The notes under the pieces: generated by a model
Databases searched by the model: none
Told to the model about the DNA's origin: nothing
Seen by the model: the letters and a program-made list of their open reading frames with translations, nothing else
Position numbers and translations under genes: made by a program
Assembly (NCBI RefSeq): GCF_000196255.1
Contig: NC_006370.1
Location: 2,803,411-2,867,410 of the forward strand
Direction of reading: 5' to 3'
Length of the DNA: 64,000 nt
From: Photobacterium profundum SS9
Lineage (GTDB): Bacteria; Pseudomonadota; Gammaproteobacteria; Enterobacterales; Vibrionaceae
Part shown: positions 8,111 to 15,076 of the stretch, piece after piece
Layout of the letters: every line of letters begins with the position of its first letter
Numbering within the stretch: the stretch's first letter is position 1

Positions 8111-8722
8111 GGGAGGAGAACTAAACAACCACCTACTAAAGTAGGTGGGTTAGTATTAAGGACTGAAAGTCCGGATACGGGTCAAAGACCCGTTTTCGTT
8201 AGCCTTCTGTCCTGAAGTTATCTTCAGCCTTGGGCTCAAAGTGATGATCAAGGTATTCCTTTATCATTTCTTCCGTTAGGTCACCAGATGTCACACAAAA
8301 GTAGCCTCTAGCCCAAAAATGACGTCCCCAGTATTTCTTCTTTAAATCAGGATAACTCTCGAACAACTTAGCCGATGTACGGCCTTTAATCCTTCGCATT
8401 ATTTCGCTAGGTGCCATATTGGGTGGTGCAGAAACTAACAAGTGAACATGATCTTTACTGATTACCCCCTTCAAAATATCAATCTCAAAAGCATGACATG
8501 TTTGCCTGATTAGCTCTCGAGCTTTCAAGCCAACATCACCAGTCAAAACTTGATAACGATACTTCGTTACAAAAACGAAATGGTACTGAATTTTGAAGAC
8601 TGTATGACTTCCATATCTATAATCCATAATCATGCTCCAACATCATCGATGACCGTAAAATATCATAGCTGAAGCTGACCGACTAAAGTCGGTGGTTTTA
8701 ACCTTTTAGGTGACGAATAAAT
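8111..8722 (-). mobile_element. IS200/IS605-family element (tnpA only)
   Basis: About 610 bp with one TnpA gene and a hairpin near each end: CCACCTAC-TAAA-GTAGGTGG at 8129-8148 and ACCGAC-TAAA-GTCGGT at 8678-8693, as expected for single-strand transposition. Removing 612 bp restores a ~265-bp spacing between sRNA units 1 and 2, so it landed inside the array. The sequence GAATAAATA occurs on both sides (8102-8110 and 8714-8722), which is odd because this family does not make target duplications. Exact ends are uncertain by about 10 bp. Confidence 0.8.
8199..8627 (-). CDS. tnpA: IS200-type transposase TnpA (Y1 HUH)
   Basis: Small single-strand transposase. The HUH metal site is HVHLL (in KDHVHLLVSAPP). 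The nucleophile should be the Tyr in YFCVTSGDLTEEMIKEYLDHH, on the C-terminal helix. I chose ATG 8627 (142 aa) because GGAG lies 7 nt upstream; ATG 8633 would be too close to it. No TnpB is present. Small hairpins downstream (GGACT-GAAA-GTCC and CGGGTC-AAA-GACCCG) may stop transcription. The frame is intact. Confidence 0.92.
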   Translation of the reverse strand: MDYRYGSHTVFKIQYHFVFVTKYRYQVLTGDVGLKARELIRQTCHAFEIDILKGVISKDHVHLLVSAPPNMAPSEIMRRIKGRTSAKLFESYPDLKKKYWGRHFWARGYFCVTSGDLTEEMIKEYLDHHFEPKAEDNFRTEG

Positions 8723-8743
8723 AACCCACTTTTTTTAAATAAA

Positions 8744-8926
8744 TTTGAACTAACTCAGCAATGCACACTCTTATTACTATGATTGAGGTTACTGGTTCGC
8801 ATCCTTACCGAAAGGGTGACTACGTTACATTGACCTTGATAGTCTGAATTGCCACTGCTGCTACAAACTCCTAATTGTTTTATGGAACATTCCTCCCGCT
8901 GACATTATTATCAGCGGGATTTTTTT
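8744..8926 (+). ncRNA. sRNA-like unit 2
   Basis: Same architecture as unit 1: TTTGAACTAAC box, CATCCTT/AAGGGTG hairpin, GACTA/TAGTC stem, ACAAACTCC tract and terminator at 8895-8926. Its distinctive change is GAGGTT for GAGATT. It is followed by the 80-bp linker that is identical in units 2, 3 and 4. Confidence 0.5.
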
Positions 8927-9006
8927 ATCTTAAAAAACACAAAAAAATACAATAACTATCATTCCGCGGTGAGTGAGAAATAAACAAGCCATTTTTTTGA
9001 AATTAG

Positions 9007-9189
9007 TTTGAACTAACTCAGCAATGCACACTCTTATTACTATGATTGAGATTACTGGTTCGCATCCTTACCGAAAGGGTGACTACGTTACATTGACCTT
9101 GATAGTCTGAATTGCCACTGCTGCTACAAACTCCTAATTGTTTTATGGAACACTCCTCCCGCTGACATTATTATCAGCGGGATTTTTTT
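9007..9189 (+). ncRNA. sRNA-like unit 3
   Basis: Appears identical to unit 4 over the full 263-bp period. It has the upstream box with the fuller palindrome TTAGTT-TG-AACTAA, the body hairpins, and terminator CCCGCTGA/TCAGCGGG plus T7 at 9158-9189. Confidence 0.5.
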
Positions 9190-9269
9190 ATCTTAAAAAA
9201 CACAAAAAAATACAATAACTATCATTCCGCGGTGAGTGAGAAATAAACAAGCCATTTTTTTGAAATTAG

Positions 9270-9452
9270 TTTGAACTAACTCAGCAATGCACACTCTTAT
9301 TACTATGATTGAGATTACTGGTTCGCATCCTTACCGAAAGGGTGACTACGTTACATTGACCTTGATAGTCTGAATTGCCACTGCTGCTACAAACTCCTAA
9401 TTGTTTTATGGAACACTCCTCCCGCTGACATTATTATCAGCGGGATTTTTTT
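9270..9452 (+). ncRNA. sRNA-like unit 4
   Basis: By eye the same sequence as unit 3, with its own terminator at 9421-9452. A terminator in each unit implies a promoter in each, so the copies should act as independent genes rather than one long transcript. Confidence 0.5.
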
Positions 9453-9532
9453 ATCTTAAAAAACACAAAAAAATACAATAACTATCATTCCGCGGTGAGT
9501 GAGAAATAAACAAGCCATTTTTTTGAAATTAG

Positions 9533-9708
9533 TTTGAACTAACTCAGCAATGCACACTCTTATTACTATGATTGAGATTACTGGTTCGCATCCTTACCGA
9601 AAGGGTGACTACGTTACATTGACCTTGATAGTCTGAATTGCCACTGCTGCTACAAATTCCTTATTGTGTAAAAACATGTTCCCGTTGAATTTCAACGGGA
9701 TTTTTTTT
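9533..9708 (+). ncRNA. sRNA-like unit 5 with a different terminator
   Basis: The body is the same as units 3 and 4 up to ACTGCTGCTACAAATTCC. The 3' end then changes to TTATTGTGTAAAAACATG and a different terminator, CCCGTTGAA/TTCAACGGG plus T8 (9681-9708). The TTATTGTGT string also occurs in unit 0, so the two outermost units resemble the ancestral 3' end. The terminator lies against the end of the convergent gene at 9719 and may serve both. Confidence 0.5.
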
Positions 9709-9718
9709 ACCTACCACG

Positions 9719-10552
9719 TCAAGGTTTAGCAATGTCTAACGCTGATACCGCTAGATCGGGATGTTTCAAAGATAAACCTAAAACTTTAATTGTTCTTTCT
9801 GAATTAATCACTTTCCCTTTTGGTGTTAAATCTTCCTCAAAAATCGGTAGCTCAATACCCACTTTTAATGCGCTAGCAGTGTAATATGCTTCTCGCGTTG
9901 GATGAAAAGGTGCAGCTAGGTGCAGTGTTTTTACACCCGGTGACTTTACAATAATACTCGTGATTGCTTGAATACAGTCATCGAGATGAATCAAATTAAC
10001 CTGTGATTTCCCACCCTTGATACCAGTGCGCCCCGATAAAAACTTAGCAGGATGACGATTAGGACCAATCAAACCAGATAAGCGCAAGACAACCAAATCA
10101 TCCCCCCAGATGTCACGCAATTGTTGTTCTAATTTATAATGTGCGATGCCCAATTCACTATCAGGGCTTGGTTGCATTGACTCCGTGATTTCACCTTGCA
10201 TATTGCCATATACCGATGTGGTACTGATAAAAATAATTCGCTTACAACCATTATCCTTTGCAGCCATAGATAATGATAAAACCGAAGCAATATATTCATG
10301 ACTCTGTACTGTTCTTCGTCCTGGTGGAACATTGATAACCAATAAACCTGTGGCAAAAAAAGCTTTCATTTCAGAGCTAATGTGTGATTTATCAAGTGGA
10401 ATAGTTAATTCAACGCCGTGAATACCGACACTTTCTAGTTGTTTAGCCGCCTCCAGATTGGTTTTACTGCCGTAGACATCAAAACCTTGCGACACTAAAT
10501 ATTTTGCCAGCGGTAAACCTAACCAGCCACAACCACATATACTTACTTTCAT
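9719..10552 (-). CDS. YeeZ-like NAD(P)-binding SDR-family protein
   Basis: 277 residues, an atypical extended short-chain dehydrogenase homologous to E. coli YeeZ. The Rossmann motif GCGWLGLPLA is at the N-terminus, with IIFISTTSVYGNMQGEITE (catalytic Ser/Thr region), LRLSGLIGPNRHPAKFLSG and VNLIHLDDCI following as in YeeZ. The YxxxK of classical enzymes is not clear. The substrate is unknown; such proteins are often annotated as epimerases. ATG 10552 starts directly at the Rossmann strand. It stands alone between the sRNA array and a foldback repeat. Confidence 0.8.
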   Translation of the reverse strand: MKVSICGCGWLGLPLAKYLVSQGFDVYGSKTNLEAAKQLESVGIHGVELTIPLDKSHISSEMKAFFATGLLVINVPPGRRTVQSHEYIASVLSLSMAAKDNGCKRIIFISTTSVYGNMQGEITESMQPSPDSELGIAHYKLEQQLRDIWGDDLVVLRLSGLIGPNRHPAKFLSGRTGIKGGKSQVNLIHLDDCIQAITSIIVKSPGVKTLHLAAPFHPTREAYYTASALKVGIELPIFEEDLTPKGKVINSERTIKVLGLSLKHPDLAVSALDIAKP

Positions 10553-10556
10553 TAAC

Positions 10557-10824
10557 TATACCAATTCCATTAATTATCTGACCATTCAGAACACAACTGG
10601 GCGTCTAGTTCAAGGATAGCGGTTGATAAAAGAGTCGTTCTCTTTTGAAATCGCTAGACACAGAAGTTGGCTTCCAGTGGTGTTCCCTTTGGGCGAGTTT
10701 TGTTGAGCTCTATGCGGTGTTACTTATTTTCAACGTAGAACGACTAGGTCTATAAATAAGTGCCTTGCCTAGAGCCCAACAAATTCTCGCTGAATTAATC
10801 AGATAATTAATGGATTTGGTATTA
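10557..10824. repeat. Foldback repeat copy D (alternative ends, shared core)
   Basis: 268 bp with terminal inverted repeats CCATTAATTATCTGA / TCAGATAATTAATGG, unlike the TATACCCAAG ends of other copies. Its inner 102 bp (10693-10794) matches the core of the copy at 42970-43234 at about 100 of 102 positions. That core is itself a foldback (GTTGAGCTC near GCCCAACAA, TTACTTATTT near AAATAAGTG). The same core between unrelated ends shows modular exchange. Confidence 0.85.
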
Positions 10825-11063
10825 CCTTCCCTAGTTATTTTCATGAAAAGACCAAAGTACGCAAAAGATATAAAATAACTTTTAATTTATTTCACCCTGT
10901 AAATTAATTCCCCGAATATGAAATTAAACTACAAAATAATCTTTTATTAGAATAAAAAAAGCCTTATTTTTTGAATTTAGTTTCAAAACTGAAAGAAAAA
11001 AGTCGATCCCGATCAAACTATAATAAAAATAGAAAGCTAACTACTAGGAGCGAATCGATGAAA

Positions 11064-11078
11064 AGTAGTATAATTTCA
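11064..11078. promoter_or_regulatory. Possible HexR operator upstream of hexR
   Basis: AGTAGTATAATTTCA matches 10 of 15 positions of the HexR consensus TGTAATTAAATTACA. It lies about 65 bp before the hexR start. Autoregulation is inferred; the match is partial. Confidence 0.35.
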
Positions 11079-11143
11079 CCATATTGGCTTTATATCTTAA
11101 TTAAGCCTACGAATGTAATTCAGTAACTAACGCGGTAATCGCT

Positions 11144-11998
11144 ATGAATACCCTAGAAAAAGTTCAAAAAAATTTAGATAACTTCAGTAAGTCCGAACGT
11201 AAAGTTGCTGAAGTAATTATTGCATCACCACAAACCGCTATTCATTCAAGTATTGCTACGCTTGCTAAAATGGCGGATGTCAGTGAGCCAACAGTTAACC
11301 GTTTCTGCCGTCGCTTAGACACAAAAGGCTTCCCTGACTTTAAATTGCATTTAGCTCAAAGCCTTGCAAATGGAACGCCTTACGTTAATCGTAACGTTGA
11401 AGAAGATGATAGCCCTGATGCTTATACATCAAAAATATTTGAATCTACAATGGCTTGCCTTGACGTAGCTAAGAATAGCCTTGACCCAGTACAAATCAAT
11501 CGTTCTGTTGATTTGCTGACTCAGGCAAAGAAAATATCGTTCTTTGGCTTAGGTGCATCTGCATCTGTTGCACACGATGCACAAAACAAATTTTTCCGCT
11601 TTAACATCCCCATTGTATGCTTCGACGACATCATCATGCAGCGCATGAGTGTTATTAATTGCTCAGATGGTGATGTTGTCGTGATGATATCTCACACTGG
11701 TCGTACCAAAAGTTTGGTTGATATTGCACGTATTGCTCGTGAAAATGGTGCAACAGTTATTGGTATTACAGCCAAAGATTCACCGCTTGATCGTGAATGT
11801 TCTCTCTCTATATGTCTCGATGTACCAGAAGACACTGACATATATATGCCAATGGCTAGCCGTGTTGTACAAATGACAGTCATTGATGTGCTTGCTACAG
11901 GCTTTACATTACGTCGTGGTTCAGGCTTTAGAGAAAACTTAAAACGTGTAAAAGAATCATTAAAAGACTCTCGTTTTTCAAAAGAGAATATTCTTTAA
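11144..11998 (+). CDS. hexR: RpiR-family regulator HexR
   Basis: Transcription factor of central carbon metabolism; in gammaproteobacteria it senses 2-keto-3-deoxy-6-phosphogluconate and controls zwf, edd-eda, gapA and pyk-type genes. It has 284 residues. The N-terminal helix-turn-helix (LAKMADVSEPTVNRFCRRLDTKGFPDFK) is followed by a SIS sugar-phosphate domain (ISFFGLGASASVAHDAQNKFF, VVVMISHTGRTKSLVDIA). It lies directly upstream of pykA in the same direction, the arrangement known from E. coli. A strong terminator (12031-12058) separates the two, so they are independent transcripts. Confidence 0.93.
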   Translation: MNTLEKVQKNLDNFSKSERKVAEVIIASPQTAIHSSIATLAKMADVSEPTVNRFCRRLDTKGFPDFKLHLAQSLANGTPYVNRNVEEDDSPDAYTSKIFESTMACLDVAKNSLDPVQINRSVDLLTQAKKISFFGLGASASVAHDAQNKFFRFNIPIVCFDDIIMQRMSVINCSDGDVVVMISHTGRTKSLVDIARIARENGATVIGITAKDSPLDRECSLSICLDVPEDTDIYMPMASRVVQMTVIDVLATGFTLRRGSGFRENLKRVKESLKDSRFSKENIL

Positions 11999-12030
11999 TA
12001 CTAAATTAGTATCATTTATATAAAGAGAAG

Positions 12031-12058
12031 GCACGAATGAATATTCGTGCTTTTTTTT
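12031..12058 (+). terminator. hexR terminator
   Basis: GCACGAAT-GAAT-ATTCGTGC, a perfect 8-bp stem followed by eight T. Confidence 0.92.
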
Positions 12059-12172
12059 CATAACATATTGAGTATCGGCCTAAATGTTGGATTTATTTAA
12101 GTAATCAATTAGTCAACAACTACACTTAGAACAATATTATTCAATAATTGTAAGGAAATATTCATCATATAC

Positions 12173-12190
12173 TTACATAATAAATGTATG
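12173..12190. promoter_or_regulatory. Palindrome in the pykA promoter region
   Basis: TACAT-AATAA-ATGTA is a perfect inverted repeat about 135 bp upstream of pykA, inside an AT-rich stretch. It could be an operator, but it does not fit the HexR consensus well. Role unknown. Confidence 0.25.
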
Positions 12191-12323
12191 TTTTTTTCAG
12201 TTTATTGATGAAGAACAGCTTTCTCGCCCCTTTTCCTGTAGTAATATTTCATCATGTTAGTGACTGATCCACGATGTGATCGTATAGCAGTAATGAGCCG
12301 TTAAATAAAAGATGGAGTTTCAA

Positions 12324-13769
12324 ATGTCTGAACAACTAAGACGTACCAAAATCGTAACTACACTTGGTCCTGCTACTGACCGCGATAACAACCTTGAAAA
12401 AATTATCGCCGCTGGAGCTAACGTAGTTCGAATGAACTTCTCTCACGGTAGCCCTGAAGATCATATTCAACGTACAAAAATGGTACGTGAAATTGCAGCA
12501 AAGCTAGGTAAGCATATTGCTATTCTTGGCGACCTTCAAGGTCCGAAAATTCGAGTTTCTACTTTTAAAGACGGTAAAATACAATTGGCTATCGGTGATA
12601 AGTTCACGCTAGATAGTGACCTTCCAAAAGGTGAAGGCCATCAAGATGCTGTCGGTCTTGACTATAAAGAGCTACCCAATGATGTTGTGACTGGCGATCT
12701 TTTACTTCTAGATGATGGTCGAGTTCAGTTAAAAGTAACAGCAGTGAGTGGTAATAAAGTACATACCGAAGTCACCGTTGGTGGTCCGTTATCTAATAAC
12801 AAAGGCATCAATAAAAAAGGCGGTGGGCTTTCAGCTGAAGCACTAACAGAGAAAGACAAAGCCGACATTATTACTGCAGCCCAAATGGGTGTGGACTACC
12901 TTGCAGTGTCATTCCCACGTAACGGCGAAGACATGAAGTATGCTCGAAGCTTGGCATTAGATGCTGGTCTTGAAGCTAAGTTAGTCGCTAAAGTTGAGCG
13001 TGCAGAAGCCGTAGCAACAACAGAAGCAATGGATGACATCATCATGGCATCTGATGTGGTAATGGTTGCTCGTGGTGACCTTGGGGTTGAAATTGGTGAC
13101 CCTGAGCTGGTTGGTGTTCAGAAGAAATTAATTCGTCGTGCTCGTAGCCTTAACCGTACCGTCATTACTGCAACTCAAATGATGGAGTCAATGATTACTA
13201 GCCCAATGCCAACACGTGCAGAAGTCATGGACGTTGCTAACGCCGTATTGGATGGTACAGATGCTGTAATGCTTTCAGCAGAAACAGCAGCTGGTGATTT
13301 CCCAGTTGAAACCGTTCAAGCAATGTCGAGTGTTTGTGTGGGTGCTGAAAAAGAGCCTAGCATCAATGTATCCAATCACCGCTTAACTCGCACATTTGCT
13401 TCGCCTGAAGAAACTATCGCAATGTCTACCATGTATGCTGCAAACCATATGGAAGGCGTAAAAGCGATGGTAGCAATGACCGAATCTGGTCGTACAGCAT
13501 TAATGATGTCTCGTATCTCATCTGGTTTACCTATTTTCGCTATGTCACGTAACGAAAGTACATTGAATCGTTCTTCACTATACCGCGGTGTAACACCTGT
13601 CTATTTCGACCGTGATAGCGACGCAGGTCTTGAAGCGGCTAAACACGCACTGGTTGTGCTTAAAGAGCATGGTTACTTAGCAACGGGTGATCTTGTCATT
13701 ATCACCCAAGGTGACGTAATGGATACGATTGGTTCTACCAACAATATGCGTATTCTTACTGTTGAATAA
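12324..13769 (+). CDS. pykA: Pyruvate kinase, PykA type
   Basis: Converts phosphoenolpyruvate and ADP to pyruvate and ATP, the last step of glycolysis. It aligns closely with E. coli PykA ([71 protein letters not shown]) rather than PykF, and hexR adjacency agrees. I chose ATG 12324 (MSEQLRRTK, 481 aa) because GGAG lies 6 nt upstream; ATG 12312 overlaps that ribosome site and would add four residues. The substrate-site stretch [12 protein letters not shown] is present. The gene is monocistronic, followed by a strong terminator. Confidence 0.95.
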   Translation: MSEQLRRTKIVTTLGPATDRDNNLEKIIAAGANVVRMNFSHGSPEDHIQRTKMVREIAAKLGKHIAILGDLQGPKIRVSTFKDGKIQLAIGDKFTLDSDLPKGEGHQDAVGLDYKELPNDVVTGDLLLLDDGRVQLKVTAVSGNKVHTEVTVGGPLSNNKGINKKGGGLSAEALTEKDKADIITAAQMGVDYLAVSFPRNGEDMKYARSLALDAGLEAKLVAKVERAEAVATTEAMDDIIMASDVVMVARGDLGVEIGDPELVGVQKKLIRRARSLNRTVITATQMMESMITSPMPTRAEVMDVANAVLDGTDAVMLSAETAAGDFPVETVQAMSSVCVGAEKEPSINVSNHRLTRTFASPEETIAMSTMYAANHMEGVKAMVAMTESGRTALMMSRISSGLPIFAMSRNESTLNRSSLYRGVTPVYFDRDSDAGLEAAKHALVVLKEHGYLATGDLVIITQGDVMDTIGSTNNMRILTVE

Positions 13770-13784
13770 CCGCATTTAAACAGT

Positions 13785-13815
13785 AAAAGGCTTGCTGTAA
13801 TAGCAAGCCTTTTTT
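13785..13815 (+). terminator. pykA terminator
   Basis: AAGGCTTGCT-GTAAT-AGCAAGCCTT followed by T6. Confidence 0.92.
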
Positions 13816-13901
13816 CGACAAGGTAACGGTAGTAATCACACTGAGCAATAAAACATAGTCATTATAACGTCATTAACAACCACTGTTTATAAAACTGTTA
13901 G

Positions 13902-14483
13902 CTACTTAGGTGGCACCCAGTTATGATTTGTTTTTGCGGTAAGTATATGATCTTCCCATTTACCATTGATCAATAAATACTCTTTTGCTCTGCCTTCTTT
14001 TTCAAAGCCTAAATCTTCTAACACTTTACCACTGCGTTTATTTCTTGGCATATAGGCGGCCATAATGCGATGAAACTGCTTCTCTGCAAATATCCACTCG
14101 ACAACTACATCAAGAGCACGATGCATAATACCTTTACCTTGATAAGCTTCTGCCAATGAATAACCTACATGACACGCATAAAATGGGTGCTTCACTAAAT
14201 TACTGAAGTTAATAACCCCTATTATGTCATCTGAATCTTTCGTCGTAATAACAAAATAATAAGCAAGATTATGTTTATGAAGTTCGTTAAGTTGTAACAA
14301 CCTTTTCTCCCACCCTTCAGGTAAGAAAAAATTCTCATCACGTAACGGTTCCCAAGGCTGTAGATATGCTCGATTTTTTTGGTAATAAGCTGTAATTCGA
14401 GCAGAATCTTTGTTACCGATCAAACGAATCTTAAGTTCATCAACCACTAATGTTGTAGAGCGGTTTATAATTGAGTTAAACAA
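13902..14483 (-). CDS. rimJ: Ribosomal-protein-alanine N-acetyltransferase RimJ
   Basis: GNAT-fold enzyme that in E. coli acetylates the N-terminal alanine of ribosomal protein S5. 193 residues against 194 in E. coli, with conserved stretches: YLQPWEPLRDE, the acetyl-CoA loop region AYQGKGIMHRAL, HRIMAAYMPRNKRSGKVLEDLGFEKEG and AKEYLLINGKWEDHILTA. The C-terminal pattern closely follows RimJ rather than RimI or RimL. It is divergent from ogt; 37 bp separate the two start codons, so the promoters must overlap. Confidence 0.9.
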   Translation of the reverse strand: MFNSIINRSTTLVVDELKIRLIGNKDSARITAYYQKNRAYLQPWEPLRDENFFLPEGWEKRLLQLNELHKHNLAYYFVITTKDSDDIIGVINFSNLVKHPFYACHVGYSLAEAYQGKGIMHRALDVVVEWIFAEKQFHRIMAAYMPRNKRSGKVLEDLGFEKEGRAKEYLLINGKWEDHILTAKTNHNWVPPK

Positions 14484-14520
14484 ATTATTCCCTTAAACCT
14501 TATGGTGTACTTTGGCTGTT

Positions 14521-15015
14521 ATGATGTATTACGACGTTATTGATACTGTACTAGGAAAAATCTACCTTCTTGCTGATAGCAAGGGGTTACGACAACTCAC
14601 TGTGGGTAGCGCTGGATTTTGTCCCGATTCAAGTTGGGAACATGATCCCGATGCTATGAAACCTTACACGAACCAACTTACAGAATACCTAAGTGGGAAA
14701 AGGCAAAAATTCACCATCCCTTTGGCACCTCAAGGCACACCATTCCAACAACAAGTCTGGCAAACGCTCACTGAAATCCCCTTTGGTGAAACCTTCAATT
14801 ACCAACAAATCGCAGACAAACTTGGCACTTCGAATGCAGCTCCTGCCATTGGTATAACAAGAAACGTAAACCCTATTCCGATTATTATTCCTTGTCACCG
14901 CGTGCTCAACAGCAACAATTCATTGTGCAATTATCGCTACGGTCAAGAAGTTGTATCTCAATTGCTGGCATTAGAATCAGGTCAACTATCGTTAATACCA
15001 ACGATTATTAAATAA
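14521..15015 (+). CDS. ogt: Methylated-DNA-protein cysteine methyltransferase (Ogt/MGMT family), diverged
   Basis: Suicide repair protein that moves the alkyl group of O6-alkylguanine onto its own cysteine. The acceptor motif is intact (IIIPCHRV, Cys), and the C-terminal DNA-binding domain begins at GTPFQQQVWQTLTEIPFGET. Two conserved stretches have drifted. The usual GGA-x-GRNP before the active site reads GITRNVNP, and the usual G-x-L-x-GYxGGLxRK after it reads NSLCNYRYGQEVVSQ. ATG 14521 (164 aa) is preferred over an upstream TTG at 14512; ATG 14524 is also possible. Activity is likely but the substrate pocket may be altered. Confidence 0.82.
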   Translation: MMYYDVIDTVLGKIYLLADSKGLRQLTVGSAGFCPDSSWEHDPDAMKPYTNQLTEYLSGKRQKFTIPLAPQGTPFQQQVWQTLTEIPFGETFNYQQIADKLGTSNAAPAIGITRNVNPIPIIIPCHRVLNSNNSLCNYRYGQEVVSQLLALESGQLSLIPTIIK

Positions 15016-15020
15016 CGAGT

Positions 15021-15054
15021 AATACCACACTGTCACGAATCTCAGTGTGGTATT
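15021..15054. terminator. Hairpin between convergent ogt and tyrR
   Basis: AATACCACACTG/CAGTGTGGTATT, a perfect 12-bp stem with an 10-nt loop. It is placed to end both convergent genes, although T-runs are short. Confidence 0.7.
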
Positions 15055-15076
15055 TACCTGATAATTAAACAATGAA

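Larger units (their letters stand above)
8744..9708 (+). repeat. Tandem array, 263-bp period
   Basis: The box TTTGAAC recurs at 8744, 9007, 9270 and 9533, exactly 263 bp apart. Units 3 and 4 including linkers look identical and unit 2 differs at very few positions. The last unit keeps the body but has a different terminator. This implies recent duplication or homogenisation by unequal crossing-over. Confidence 0.95.

Noticed and set aside
7867..9708. CRISPR array or integron attC (VCR-like) array
   Set aside because: Units of 263 bp are nearly identical throughout with no variable spacers, each ends in an intrinsic terminator, and no cas, integrase or gene cassettes are present.
12324..13769. 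Pyruvate kinase as PykF
   Set aside because: Sequence follows E. coli PykA ([21 protein letters not shown], 481 aa) and hexR is adjacent.
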